Positions 6,779 to 15,644 are shown, counted from the first letter of the stretch. The stretch: 20,031 nt of DNA from JAKALQ01 sp963978265 (GCA_963978265.1 CAXBQV010000024.1:1-20031), one strand, 5' to 3'. A program made the numbers and translations. Notes: generated from the letters alone by a model not told the origin.

Positions 6779-8403
6779 AGATCGTGCCGCGACTCGCAGC
6801 GTCGTCACCGGGCTGGTTCGCAGAAGCCGACGTGGTCGTCGTCGGATCGGGCATTGCCGGCCTCACGACCGCCATCCGTGCACGCAACGCGGGACGACGT
6901 GTGATTCTCGTGACGAAAGATGTTGTCGATGCTGGTTCGACGCGGTGGGCGCAGGGTGGCATCGCCGCCGCACTGTCACCCGAGGATTCCGCTGACGAGC
7001 ACTTCGAGGACACCATCGTTGCTGGTGCCGGACTGTGCAATGAAGCAGCCGTTCGAACGCTTGTCACCGAGGGCCCCGCCGCGATCCACGGATTGATCAA
7101 TCTCGGTGCGCAGTTCGATCTCGACACCAGCGGCGAGCTGGCGCTGACCCGTGAAGGTGGCCACAACCGCGATCGCATCATCCATGCCGGCGGTGACGCG
7201 ACCGGCCAGGAAGTGTCGCGCGCATTGGTGGCCGCAGTGGAGAAGATCCGCGACGTCGAAGTCATCGAACACGCTGCAGTGGTCGATCTGCTGCGCGATG
7301 CGACTGGCGCTGTCCAAGGCGTCACATTGCACGTGATTGGTGAGGGCCAGCGCGACGGCGTCGGCGCAGTGCTCGCTCCAGCTGTCGTGCTCGCTACCGG
7401 AGGCATCGGCCAGATCTTCTCGCAATCGACGAACCCGCGCGTTGCAACTGGAGATGGCATCGCGCTCGCATTGCGCGCAGGCGCCTTGATCACCGATGCC
7501 GAATTCGTGCAGTTCCATCCAACGGTGCTCTACACGGGGCAGCAGGCCGTGGGACAGCAGCAGTTGGTGTCGGAGGCCGTCCGCGGGGAGGGTGCAATCC
7601 TGCTCGACAGCGAGGGTCACCGTTTCATGCAGCAACTGCATCCCCTTGCCGACCTTGCACCTCGCGATGTTGTCGCCAAGGCGATCATGCGCAGAATGCG
7701 TGCCGAAGGATCCCGACACGTGTGGCTCGATGGACGGATGATCGGAGATCGCTGGCCGACCCGATTCCCGACCATCTTCGACGCGCTCCTCGAACATGGC
7801 ATCGATCCGCGCACTGCACTCATTCCGGTGGCACCGGCGCAGCACTACCACTCGGGCGGTGTACACACGGATCTTCATGGGCGCACGACGGTATCCGGCC
7901 TCTACGCATGCGGCGAGGTTGCGGGAACGGGAGTGCATGGCGCGAACCGACTTGCCTCGAATTCGTTGCTTGAGGGATTGGTGTTCGCAGAACGCATTGC
8001 GGCGCTCCTTGCCCGCGAGCTCCCTGAACGACGCGAACCCGTCGACGAAATCAGCACTGCTGGCCTGTTGAGCGCAACCCAGCGCTCGGTCATCCAGTCG
8101 ACGATGACCGAAGGGGCGGGTGTGCTGCGATCAGCCGACTCACTGTCGATCACGAACTCGGTGCTTGACTCGATGACCTTGGCGACGGCGGATGTGATGA
8201 ACACCGCTGCCTGGGAGACGACCAATATCCATGCCGCTGCAAGCGCGATTGCATTCGGCGCCACGCTCCGCCGCGAAACCCGCGGCTCGCACTGGCGCGA
8301 GGACTTTCCGAACACCGATGATCTCCGTTGGCGCGTGCGCATTGCGACGACGATGGATCCAGACGGAACACTGCAGTACCGGACGATCGGAGTGGACGAA
8401 TGA
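6775..8403 (+). CDS. nadB: L-aspartate oxidase
   Basis: NadB oxidises L-aspartate to iminoaspartate, the first step of de novo NAD synthesis, using FAD. The 542-residue protein has the FAD-binding VVVGSGIAGL (glycines 24, 26, 29), STRWAQGGIAAAL, the active-site loop HNRDRIIHAGGDATG, EFVQFHPTVL, RGEGAILLDSEGHRF, and the flavin-domain signature HYHSGGVHTDLHGRTTV followed by GLYACGEVAGTGVHGANRL. The last part is a helical C-terminal domain. The start ATG 6775 overlaps the panC stop by 4 bp, and the stop overlaps nadC by 4 bp. The next enzyme, quinolinate synthase NadA, is not encoded in the window. Confidence 0.97.
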   Translation: MKIVPRLAASSPGWFAEADVVVVGSGIAGLTTAIRARNAGRRVILVTKDVVDAGSTRWAQGGIAAALSPEDSADEHFEDTIVAGAGLCNEAAVRTLVTEGPAAIHGLINLGAQFDLDTSGELALTREGGHNRDRIIHAGGDATGQEVSRALVAAVEKIRDVEVIEHAAVVDLLRDATGAVQGVTLHVIGEGQRDGVGAVLAPAVVLATGGIGQIFSQSTNPRVATGDGIALALRAGALITDAEFVQFHPTVLYTGQQAVGQQQLVSEAVRGEGAILLDSEGHRFMQQLHPLADLAPRDVVAKAIMRRMRAEGSRHVWLDGRMIGDRWPTRFPTIFDALLEHGIDPRTALIPVAPAQHYHSGGVHTDLHGRTTVSGLYACGEVAGTGVHGANRLASNSLLEGLVFAERIAALLARELPERREPVDEISTAGLLSATQRSVIQSTMTEGAGVLRSADSLSITNSVLDSMTLATADVMNTAAWETTNIHAAASAIAFGATLRRETRGSHWREDFPNTDDLRWRVRIATTMDPDGTLQYRTIGVDE

Positions 8404-9284
8404 CATTGAGTCCGCATATCGCGCAACAGCTCGCATCCGAGGGTCTGGAAGCCTCGAAGGTCGCAGACCTCATCCTGCAGACGATTGCCGAGGATCTCGA
8501 CGGAGGCGTCGACGTCACCTCCGTCGCAACCGTGCCCGCGGAGCAGCGTTCCGCCCTCGACCTCGTGGCCAGACAGAACGGCACAACTGCCGGTGTCTGG
8601 GTAGCCGCAGCAGTGTTCGATCTCCAGTCGGATCACGACACGACCGTGGAGGTTCGTGTGCAGGACGGCGCGGATGTGTCGAAAGGCACGGTACTGCTCA
8701 CCGCAATCGGGAGAACTCGCGATCTGCTCGTCTGCGAGCGCACAGCGCTCAACCTCTTCGGCCATCTGTCGGGTGTGGCCACGGCCACTCGCGCCTGGGC
8801 GAAGGAACTCGAAGGCACACCTGCACGGATTCGTGACACCCGGAAGACCACGCCGCTTCTGCGGAAGCTCGAGAAGTACGCGGTGCGATGCGGCGGTGGT
8901 GTGAATCATCGGATGTCGCTCAGCGACGCTGCGCTCGTGAAGGACAACCACATCGTTGCTGCAGGAGGCGTGCAGCAGGCGTTTGCCGCGGTACGAAACA
9001 CCTTCCCTGGCATTGCCGTTGAGGTCGAAGTCGACACACTCGATCAACTGCGCGAGGTGCTCGACGCCGGTGCGGATCTCGTGCTCCTCGACAACTTCAC
9101 CACCGACCAGATGCGGGAAGCCGTCATCATCAACGATGGCCGCGCAGTGTTGGAAGCGTCTGGTGGACTCACGATCGCCGACGCCCGTGCGGTTGGTCAG
9201 ACAGGTGTGGACTTCATGGCGGTTGGCGCACTGACGCATTCGGCTCGAGTTATGGATATCGGCGCAGATCTGAGGAGCATCTGA
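8400..9284 (+). CDS. nadC: Nicotinate-nucleotide pyrophosphorylase (quinolinate phosphoribosyltransferase)
   Basis: NadC converts quinolinate and PRPP to nicotinate mononucleotide. The 294-residue length is usual. Signatures include the phosphate/quinolinate-binding RDTRKTTPLLRKLEKYAV, CGGGVNHRMSLSDAALVKDNH, VEVEVDTLDQL, DLVLLDNF, EASGGLT and the final GVDFMAVGALTHSA. The ATG at 8400 overlaps the nadB stop (ATGA) and is preceded by GGAG seven bases away. A longer frame from 8328 lies inside nadB and is not needed. Its stop shares one base with the coaX start. Confidence 0.97.
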   Translation: MTLSPHIAQQLASEGLEASKVADLILQTIAEDLDGGVDVTSVATVPAEQRSALDLVARQNGTTAGVWVAAAVFDLQSDHDTTVEVRVQDGADVSKGTVLLTAIGRTRDLLVCERTALNLFGHLSGVATATRAWAKELEGTPARIRDTRKTTPLLRKLEKYAVRCGGGVNHRMSLSDAALVKDNHIVAAGGVQQAFAAVRNTFPGIAVEVEVDTLDQLREVLDAGADLVLLDNFTTDQMREAVIINDGRAVLEASGGLTIADARAVGQTGVDFMAVGALTHSARVMDIGADLRSI

Positions 9285-10048
9285 TGTTGCTTGCAATCGA
9301 CGTTGGCAATACGAACACCGTCCTGGGCCTGTTCAACGGTGACAAGCTCGAACATTCATGGCGGATCAAGACGGATGCGAGTTCCACTGCCGATGAGATC
9401 GCGCTCATCTTCAAGGGACTCCTTGCCGATGCCCCGAAGGTGACGGGCGTGTCCCTGTGCTCGACGGTGCCGCGCGTGTTGCACGAAATGCGTCTTGTTC
9501 TGGCGAACTACTTCGCTGGTATCCCGCACGTGATCGTCGAGCCGGGTGTGAAGACCGGTGTGCCGATCCTCACGGACAACCCGAAGGAAGTCGGCGCCGA
9601 CCGCATCATGAACACGCTTGCAGCGCACGTGCTGTACGGCGGACCATCGATCGTCGTCGACTTCGGAACCTCTACGAATCTCGATGTGGTGTCGGAGAAA
9701 GGTGAGTTCCTCGGCGGTGCGCTGGCGCCCGGCATCGAGATCAGTCTTGATGCGCTTGCCTCACGAGCTGCCCAATTGCGCAAAGTGGAACTCGTGCGGC
9801 CACGTGCCGCGATTGGCAAGAACACCGTTGAAGCGCTGCAGTCGGGTGCCTTGTACGGCTTCGCCGGCCAAGTCGACGGCCTCGTCAGCCGCATCGCTGC
9901 TGAACTGAAGACGCCGCTGGCCGCCGTCATCGCAACTGGTGGCCTTGCGCCGATCGTGGTGCCCGAATCAGCGACGATCACCACGCACAATCCCGACCTC
10001 ACCTTGCACGGGCTGCGACTCGTGTACGAACGGAATTCGGCGGGATAG
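9284..10048 (+). CDS. coaX: Type III pantothenate kinase
   Basis: CoaX phosphorylates pantothenate, the first committed step from vitamin B5 to CoA. The 254-residue protein shows the type III signature: DVGNTNTVLGLF at the N-terminus (Asp6), EPGVKTGVPI, GADRIMNTLAA, DFGTSTNLDVV, GGALAPGIEISLDAL and the ATP-site ATGGLAP. The usual DFGTATT is DFGTSTN, a change I believe is common in actinobacterial members. The ATG overlaps the nadC stop by one base (TGATG), with GAGGAG at 9272-9277. It sits after nadC and complements panC in the same operon. Confidence 0.96.
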   Translation: MLLAIDVGNTNTVLGLFNGDKLEHSWRIKTDASSTADEIALIFKGLLADAPKVTGVSLCSTVPRVLHEMRLVLANYFAGIPHVIVEPGVKTGVPILTDNPKEVGADRIMNTLAAHVLYGGPSIVVDFGTSTNLDVVSEKGEFLGGALAPGIEISLDALASRAAQLRKVELVRPRAAIGKNTVEALQSGALYGFAGQVDGLVSRIAAELKTPLAAVIATGGLAPIVVPESATITTHNPDLTLHGLRLVYERNSAG

Positions 10049-10055
10049 TCCTCGG

Positions 10056-10061
10056 TAGGCT
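10056..10061 (+). promoter_or_regulatory. Candidate internal -10 box for lysS
   Basis: TAGGCT is followed by seven bases and then the lysS ATG at 10069. The 20-bp coaX-lysS gap is the only non-overlapping junction inside the operon, and lysS has no good ribosome site. An internal promoter giving leaderless lysS mRNA would fit, although no -35 element is recognisable. Confidence 0.4.
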
Positions 10062-10068
10062 TCCGCCC

Positions 10069-11577
10069 ATGACCGAGCAGAACCCGGCCCCGGAGGAGGA
10101 CGACCTCCCCGAACAGATGCAGGTGCGCCACGAGAAGCGCAGCCGTCTGCTCGACGAGGGCCGTGCGGCATATCCCGTATCGGTACCGCGTACCCATTCG
10201 CTTGCACAAGTCCGCGCGGAGTGGCCGAACCTGGAACCGGACACCACCACCGGCACCACGGTGTCGGTCTCGGCCCGCGTCATCTTCTTCCGCAACACCG
10301 GAAAGCTCTGCTTCGCGACGCTTCGTGATGGCGACGGCACCGAATTGCAGGCGATGTTCAGCCTCGACAAGATCGGTGAGGAATCACTCGCTGATTGGAA
10401 GGCGACTGTCGACATCGGCGACTTTGTGTCCGTCACCGGCGAGGTCATCTCGTCGAAGCGCGGTGAGCTTTCAGTGCTCGCGGATTCATGGCAGCTCGCA
10501 TCGAAGGCGCTTCGCCCCCTTCCGGTGGCGCACAAGCCACTCGGGGAAGAGACACGCGTCCGTCAACGTTATGTGGATCTCATCATGCGCGACGAAGCAC
10601 GCCGTATGGCACGCATGCGGCCGCAGGTGATGCAGTCCATCCGGAGTTCGTTCGCTGCACGCAACTACACCGAAGTCGAAACACCGATGCTGCAGGTGAT
10701 GCATGGTGGTGCGGCCGCCCGACCTTTCTCGACGCACTCGAATGCATTCGACATGCAGTTGTTCCTGCGCATCGCCCCCGAACTGTTCCTCAAACGCTGT
10801 GTCGTGGGTGGCATTGATCGTGTGTACGAGATCAACCGGAACTTCCGCAACGAAGGTGCTGACTCGTCGCATTCGCCGGAATTCGCCATGCTCGAGTTCT
10901 ACGAGGCTTACGCCGACTACAGAGACATGGCCCGCACGCTTCGCGAGATCATTCAGGAAGCAGCGATGGCCGTCCACGGGACGTTGCAGTTCGAACTTTT
11001 CGATGGCCGCGAACAGGATCTTTCGGGCGAGTGGGGTTGGGTCTCGATGTACCCCGCACTGTCCGATGCGATCGGCAAGACCATCACACCGGAAACGCCG
11101 ATCGATGAGCTACGCAAGCTCACCGATCTGGCGGGCATCAAGCCGGAGAAGACCTGGGTTTCCGGCAAGTTCGTCGAAGAACTCTTCGAACACCATGTCA
11201 TCAGCACGTTCACCGGTCCGACCTTCGTTGCGGACTTCCCGGAGGACACGTCCCCACTCACCCGTGCGCACCGGGAAATCCCGGGGGTCGTCGAGAAGTG
11301 GGACCTGTACATCAATGGCTTCGAGCAGGGCACCGGGTACTCCGAGCTCATCGATCCAGTGGTGCAGCGCGAGCGGCTGGTTGCGCAGTCGTTGCTCGCG
11401 GCGAAGGGTGACGTCGAAGCGATGCAGGTCGACGAGGATTTCCTGCGCGCGCTCGAATACGGTGCGCCGCCGATGGGCGGAGTCGGCATGGGTGTTGATC
11501 GACTGCTGATGGCACTGACCGGACTTGGCATCCGTGAAACCATCCTCTTCCCGTTGGTCAAGCCGGAACGCAAGTGA
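10069..11577 (+). CDS. lysS: Lysyl-tRNA synthetase (class II)
   Basis: LysRS charges tRNA-Lys. The 502-residue protein has an N-terminal OB-fold anticodon-binding domain (about 60-160, with FFRNTGKLCFATLRDGDGTELQ) and a class II catalytic domain. Motif 2 is at about 255-275 (NRNFRNEGADSSHSPEF) and motif 3 near 465-480 (PPMGGVGMGVDRLLMAL), with FYEAYADY between. The N-terminus (EDDLPEQMQVRHEKR) resembles other actinobacterial LysRS, supporting ATG 10069. No MprF-like transmembrane fusion of the LysX type is present. The gene follows coaX by 20 bp and its stop overlaps the next start by 4 bp. Confidence 0.97.
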   Translation: MTEQNPAPEEDDLPEQMQVRHEKRSRLLDEGRAAYPVSVPRTHSLAQVRAEWPNLEPDTTTGTTVSVSARVIFFRNTGKLCFATLRDGDGTELQAMFSLDKIGEESLADWKATVDIGDFVSVTGEVISSKRGELSVLADSWQLASKALRPLPVAHKPLGEETRVRQRYVDLIMRDEARRMARMRPQVMQSIRSSFAARNYTEVETPMLQVMHGGAAARPFSTHSNAFDMQLFLRIAPELFLKRCVVGGIDRVYEINRNFRNEGADSSHSPEFAMLEFYEAYADYRDMARTLREIIQEAAMAVHGTLQFELFDGREQDLSGEWGWVSMYPALSDAIGKTITPETPIDELRKLTDLAGIKPEKTWVSGKFVEELFEHHVISTFTGPTFVADFPEDTSPLTRAHREIPGVVEKWDLYINGFEQGTGYSELIDPVVQRERLVAQSLLAAKGDVEAMQVDEDFLRALEYGAPPMGGVGMGVDRLLMALTGLGIRETILFPLVKPERK

Positions 11578-12107
11578 ATGCCCGTCGCTATGAATCAGTG
11601 ACGTTGCCAGACGGCACCGTCATTCGTCCGGCGCGCACGAATGACGTGCGCGGCATCCGCAAGGTCATCGAGCAGTACGTGGAAACCGGGCGAATCGTGC
11701 GCAAGCCGTTTGTCGAGATCTACGAAGCGGTACAGGAGTTCCTCGTTGCGGAACACGATGGCGTGATCGTGGCCTGTGGTGCACTGCACGTGATGTGGGA
11801 AGACCTCGGGGAGATCCGCACCATGGCTGTGTCCCCGGACCATCTCCACAGAGGGCTTGGCGGCATCATCCTCGAAATGCTGATCGATCGCGCTCGGGGG
11901 CTTGGCCTGTCGCGACTGTTCTGCCTCACCTTCGAAACCGATTTCTTCGAACGCCACGGATTCCAGAGCATTGCCGAAGCGCCGGTGTCGCCGCAGGTGT
12001 ACGAAGCACTCCTCGAATCGCATGACGAAGGCGTTGCGGAAATGCTCGGGCTCGAGCGCGTGAAGCCGAACACGCTCGGCAACACGCGGATGCTGCGGTT
12101 CATCTGA
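11574..12107 (+). CDS. argA: Short-form amino-acid N-acetyltransferase (N-acetylglutamate synthase type)
   Basis: This is a single GNAT domain of 177 residues without the amino-acid kinase domain of classical ArgA. It closely follows the pattern of the mycobacterial short NAGS (Rv2747): IRPARTNDV, YEAVQEFLVAEHDG, ACGALHVMWEDLGEIRT, the acetyl-CoA P-loop HRGLGG, LFCLTFETDFFERHGF and the ending VKPNTLGNTRML. It would acetylate glutamate (or glutamine) using acetyl-CoA to start arginine synthesis. The start is GTG at 11574, overlapping the lysS stop as GTGA; the nearby ATG at 11578 is out of frame. The stop overlaps the following amidotransferase by one base. No other arginine gene is in view. 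Confidence 0.88.
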   Translation: MNARRYESVTLPDGTVIRPARTNDVRGIRKVIEQYVETGRIVRKPFVEIYEAVQEFLVAEHDGVIVACGALHVMWEDLGEIRTMAVSPDHLHRGLGGIILEMLIDRARGLGLSRLFCLTFETDFFERHGFQSIAEAPVSPQVYEALLESHDEGVAEMLGLERVKPNTLGNTRMLRFI

Positions 12108-12811
12108 TGCGCGCACTGTTCATCCAGCATGATCACGCAAGTCCGGCTGGACCGATTGCCGAGCGCTTCGAACAGCGCGGGTACACCATCGATTACTTCC
12201 AAGTCGTGCCCGAGGACCGGTACGAATCACCGAATGTGACGGTCGAGTTCCCGGATTTCTCGCAATACGACGTGATCGTGCCGATGGGTGCGTCTTGGGG
12301 GGTTTGGGACGAGGCAACCATCGGAAACTGGCTGGTGCCCGAACTCGCAGCAGTGCGTGCAGCACACGAGCGCGGTCAGGCGATCATGGGCATCTGCTTC
12401 GGCGGTCAGCTGATGGCGCGCGCGCTCGGTGGAACCGTCGCTCCCGCGCCGGCGTGCGAAATCGGCTTCACAGTGGTTCATTCCGACGACGAGAAGCTCA
12501 TACCTGCCGGCCCGTGGTTCCAGTGGCACTACGACCGCTTCACAATTCCGCCAGGTGCCACGGAGATTGCGCGAACTCCCAAGGCGCCGCAGGCGTTCGT
12601 GATCGGCAAGACGCTGGCGCTGCAGTTCCACCCAGAGGTCACTGCCGATGTGCTTGTGACCTGGTTCGGCGTGCACGGGGCGAATCAATCGGTCGCCGAC
12701 GACGGCCAGGATCCCGACCTCCTCATCGCGCAGACACGCGCGGAAGATGAAGCATCGACACAGCGCGCGTATGCGTTGGTGGATGCGTTCCTCGATCAGA
12801 TCGCCAAGTAG
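12107..12811 (+). CDS. Class I glutamine amidotransferase-like protein (GMP synthase-like)
   Basis: The 234-residue protein is a stand-alone GATase1 domain. The nucleophile elbow is GICFGGQ with Cys97, and the His/Glu pair is in QFHPEV (His175, Glu177), so the triad is complete. It resembles the uncharacterised GuaA-N-terminal-like proteins that lack an attached synthetase domain; gamma-glutamyl hydrolysis or detoxification of small metabolites are possible roles. The ATG at 12107 overlaps the acetyltransferase stop by one base, and this is the last gene of the operon. The C-terminal 40 residues after the GATase core are helical. No specific substrate can be named. Confidence 0.85.
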   Translation: MRALFIQHDHASPAGPIAERFEQRGYTIDYFQVVPEDRYESPNVTVEFPDFSQYDVIVPMGASWGVWDEATIGNWLVPELAAVRAAHERGQAIMGICFGGQLMARALGGTVAPAPACEIGFTVVHSDDEKLIPAGPWFQWHYDRFTIPPGATEIARTPKAPQAFVIGKTLALQFHPEVTADVLVTWFGVHGANQSVADDGQDPDLLIAQTRAEDEASTQRAYALVDAFLDQIAK

Positions 12812-12823
12812 ACGTCAGCCGGT

Positions 12824-12874
12824 GTTCACTCGCTGCGCTCGTTCAACACGCACGGCTTACTCGGCAGCGTGAAC
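12824..12874. terminator. Possible imperfect hairpin between convergent amidotransferase and ppc genes
   Basis: GTTCAC-TC-GCTGC (12824-12836) pairs with GCAGCGTGAAC (12864-12874), giving an 11-bp stem with a two-base bulge and a 27-base loop. The 89-bp gap between the two convergent stops would suit a shared terminator. The loop is long and there is no T run, so this is a weak call. Confidence 0.35.
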
Positions 12875-12895
12875 TTTCGGGCCCCGCTGCGCTCG
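12831..12895. repeat. Pair of 11-bp direct repeats in the intergenic gap
   Basis: CGCTGCGCTCG occurs at 12831-12841 and again at 12885-12895, the second followed by further CGCTCG units. Such GC-rich short repeats are often dispersed in actinobacterial intergenic DNA. Nothing more can be said from one window. Confidence 0.45.
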
Positions 12896-12900
12896 CTCGC

Positions 12901-15630
12901 TCAGCCTGTGTTGCGGAGGCCGGTGGCGATGCCGTTGATCGTCAACGACAGTGCGCGGCGCAGAGTCGGCTCAACTTCGCCGGACGTGCGTTCTCTTCGC
13001 ACACGCTCGAGGAGTGCAATCTGCAGATACTGCAGGGGCATCAGGTAGAAATCGCGCACCATGAGTGTGCCGGTGAGTGCCGGATTGGACGCCAGTAGCG
13101 CACGCGAATCCGTCACTTCCAACAGCTCGCGCACCGTGAGCTCGTATTCAGCCTTGATGATCTCGAAGATGTGATGCAGGTCTGCTGGAACGAGGCGGGA
13201 GACGTACTGCCATGCGACGGCAAGATCCGTCTTGGCCAAGGTCATCTCGACATTGGAGATGAAGTTCCGGAAGAAGTGCCACTCCTTGTACATGCGCCGC
13301 AGGAGTTCGTCATCGCCGGATTCGCGAGCGGCTTTCAATCCACTTCCGACGCCGAACCAGCCGGGCACGATCTGCCGCGACTGCGTCCAGCCGAATACCC
13401 AGGGGATCGCGCGGAGACCGTCGATCCCTGCGTTGGTGTCCGGGCGTCGCGCCGGGCGCGATCCCATGTGCACGTCCGCAAGTTCCTCGATCGGAGTCGA
13501 GAGGGCGAAGTAGCGAGGCAGGTCGGGGTGATCGATCAACGCGCGGTACTGCAATTGCGCCGCCGCCGATGCAATGCGCATTGTCTCGTCCCAGCGTTCA
13601 CGCTCGTTGGGGTCCTGCCGCGGCGTCTTGTTCAGCAGGGTGCTCTCAATGACCGCTGCCAGCGTTTGCGACAGGTTCTCGCGCGCCAGCGATGGCAAGA
13701 GGTACTTGTCGGAGATGACTTCGCCTTGTTCGGTGATCTTGATCTCGCCGTCGAGCACACCCCACGGTTGCGCGAGGATTGCGTCGTATGTGGGGCCACC
13801 GCCGCGGCCGACAGTTCCTCCACGGCCGTGGAACAACCGCAGATGGACGCCGTGCTTTCGTGCAATATCGCGGAGGCGCCGTTGTGCCAGGTGGATCTCC
13901 CACTGTGATGTCGTGATTCCGGCATCCTTGTTCGAGTCGGAGTAGCCGAGCATGATCTCTTGGATGTCGCCGCGGAGTCCGACGATCCGACGATAGGTCT
14001 GGTTACTGAGCAGGGTGTCGAGAATCTCGCCGGCGAGACGCAGCTCGTCAACGGTTTCGAGCAGCGGCACGAATCCGATACTGGCCTTGCCAACCACGAA
14101 GTCGATGAGCCCTGCTTCCTTCGCGAGCACTGCCGCCGCGAGTACGTCGTCCGCTCCCTTCGTCATCGAGATGATGTAGGTCTCGACGACGTCGTGCCCG
14201 TACCGTTCATGTGCAGTTTGGATGGCCTTGAACGCGTTGTAGGTGACGAGCCCTTCGGCATCGAGCGGCGGCGGCATCGATGCAAGCGGACGTACTGATT
14301 CCAGTTCGTTCGCAAGGAGTTCGAATCGCTCCTGCCGTGCAAGTGAGTGGTATTTGCCGTCTCCGAGGAGCCGGTCGAACAACTGCCCGAGTGCATGATG
14401 ATGTTTACCCGAGTGTTCTCGCACATCCAGTGTGGCGAGTGAAAGCCCAATTGCTTCCATTACCCGAACGGCGCGATGCAGGACCTCGTGCGACACGGTG
14501 ACGTCCGCCTCTGCGCCACGCAGCGAGTTCAGCACTTCGTACAGCTCGGCAAGGAACTCGTGCGTCGAGATGTAGTCGTGGTGTGCTCTGTGCGGCCCAC
14601 TGTTTGCCAGACGTGCACGCGTGTTCACCAACTTCTGTCGGATCGTGGTGAGCTTGAGGCGCCACGGCTCCTCGGCATTGATGCGCAAGTACCGGCGGTC
14701 GAGTTCGGGCAGCGCGGCAAGGTCGCGCTCAATCGACGCCCAAAGCGCTTCATCCCGGGTCTTCGTCGCGATGCGTTCTGAAATCGAGAGATCCTCGAGC
14801 ACCCGGTCCATGTGCACAAGCAGGTCACGAATTGCGTGGTCGCGCTGCATGGCAAGGACTCGAAGCGTGACATCGGGTGTCACGAACGGATTGCCGTCGC
14901 GATCGCCACCGATCCAGGATCCGAAGGTGATCGGCGTCGAGCCGTCGGGGAGTTCGATGTCGACCGAACCGAAGGCTTCGGTCAGATCCTCGAGCACTTC
15001 GACCAGTGTCTCGGTGGCAAGTGAGTCAAGGAAGTAGAGCGCGTTGCGCGCTTCGTCGATGACTTCCGGCCGTTCCAGTCGAAGTTCATCGGTCTGCCAC
15101 AGGAGATGGATCGATTCGCGGAGCCGGTGTTCTCGTCGATCCGATTCGGGAAGATCAAGTACCTGCGCGAGCCGCAACAACTTCAGCAGGACTGAGCGGC
15201 GGGCTGCTTCGGTGGGATGCGCAGTGAATACCGGACGCGCATTCACCCGCGACAATTCGAAGGCGGCAACCCCGGGATCGATGCCGGCGGACTTCACCCG
15301 GCGTGCGGCAACCGCAAGCGGGCCACCTTCGGCAACACGGAGCTCAGCGAGTTCACGTGCTCGGTACACCTGCTCGGCGACATTCGCGAGGTGGAAATAC
15401 ATCGAGAACGCGCGCGACAGTTTGATGGCATCCTCGAGCGATACCTGTTCGAGGATCTCGGTCGCACGCGCCGGATCCTCGCGCACCTCGGTACGGATTC
15501 GTTCAACCAGTGCCAGGGCGTCGTCGCCCTCGAGACCCGCAATGGTCTCGCCCAGCAGGCGGCCGAGCCTGCGGATTTCGGCACGCAACTCCGAGTTCGT
15601 GTGCTCGAGTGCGTTGTTCATGGCTGACAT
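12901..15630 (-). CDS. ppc: Phosphoenolpyruvate carboxylase
   Basis: PEP carboxylase makes oxaloacetate from PEP and bicarbonate, refilling the TCA cycle and feeding aspartate synthesis. From ATG 15630 the protein has 909 residues, normal for the family. Signatures include the catalytic His in FTAHPTEAARRS, GGDRDGNPFVT, GYSDSNKDAG, the glycine-rich catalytic loop LFHGRGGTVGRGGGPTYD, RAIPWVFGWTQSR and the invariant C-terminus NGIATGLRNTG. An open frame allows a TTG start three codons earlier (15639), and ATG 15621 is also possible. None has a Shine-Dalgarno sequence, and a -10-like box right before 15630 favours that ATG. It converges with the amidotransferase gene and diverges from the DUF294 gene. 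Confidence 0.97.
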   Translation of the reverse strand: MSAMNNALEHTNSELRAEIRRLGRLLGETIAGLEGDDALALVERIRTEVREDPARATEILEQVSLEDAIKLSRAFSMYFHLANVAEQVYRARELAELRVAEGGPLAVAARRVKSAGIDPGVAAFELSRVNARPVFTAHPTEAARRSVLLKLLRLAQVLDLPESDRREHRLRESIHLLWQTDELRLERPEVIDEARNALYFLDSLATETLVEVLEDLTEAFGSVDIELPDGSTPITFGSWIGGDRDGNPFVTPDVTLRVLAMQRDHAIRDLLVHMDRVLEDLSISERIATKTRDEALWASIERDLAALPELDRRYLRINAEEPWRLKLTTIRQKLVNTRARLANSGPHRAHHDYISTHEFLAELYEVLNSLRGAEADVTVSHEVLHRAVRVMEAIGLSLATLDVREHSGKHHHALGQLFDRLLGDGKYHSLARQERFELLANELESVRPLASMPPPLDAEGLVTYNAFKAIQTAHERYGHDVVETYIISMTKGADDVLAAAVLAKEAGLIDFVVGKASIGFVPLLETVDELRLAGEILDTLLSNQTYRRIVGLRGDIQEIMLGYSDSNKDAGITTSQWEIHLAQRRLRDIARKHGVHLRLFHGRGGTVGRGGGPTYDAILAQPWGVLDGEIKITEQGEVISDKYLLPSLARENLSQTLAAVIESTLLNKTPRQDPNERERWDETMRIASAAAQLQYRALIDHPDLPRYFALSTPIEELADVHMGSRPARRPDTNAGIDGLRAIPWVFGWTQSRQIVPGWFGVGSGLKAARESGDDELLRRMYKEWHFFRNFISNVEMTLAKTDLAVAWQYVSRLVPADLHHIFEIIKAEYELTVRELLEVTDSRALLASNPALTGTLMVRDFYLMPLQYLQIALLERVRRERTSGEVEPTLRRALSLTINGIATGLRNTG

Positions 15631-15638
15631 AGGAGGCA

Positions 15639-15644
15639 ATCGTA
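15639..15644 (-). promoter_or_regulatory. Candidate -10 box for a leaderless ppc mRNA
   Basis: On the minus strand TACGAT is followed by eight bases and then ATG at 15630. There is no ribosome site before any of the possible start codons. A matching -35 box is not evident. Confidence 0.4.

Noticed and set aside
7902..9296. 464-residue open frame on the minus strand opposite nadB and nadC
   Set aside because: It is a GC-rich antisense shadow with no recognisable domain, covering two well-supported enzymes. The same applies to the long frames opposite panC (5843-6808) and the P450 gene (4264-4860).
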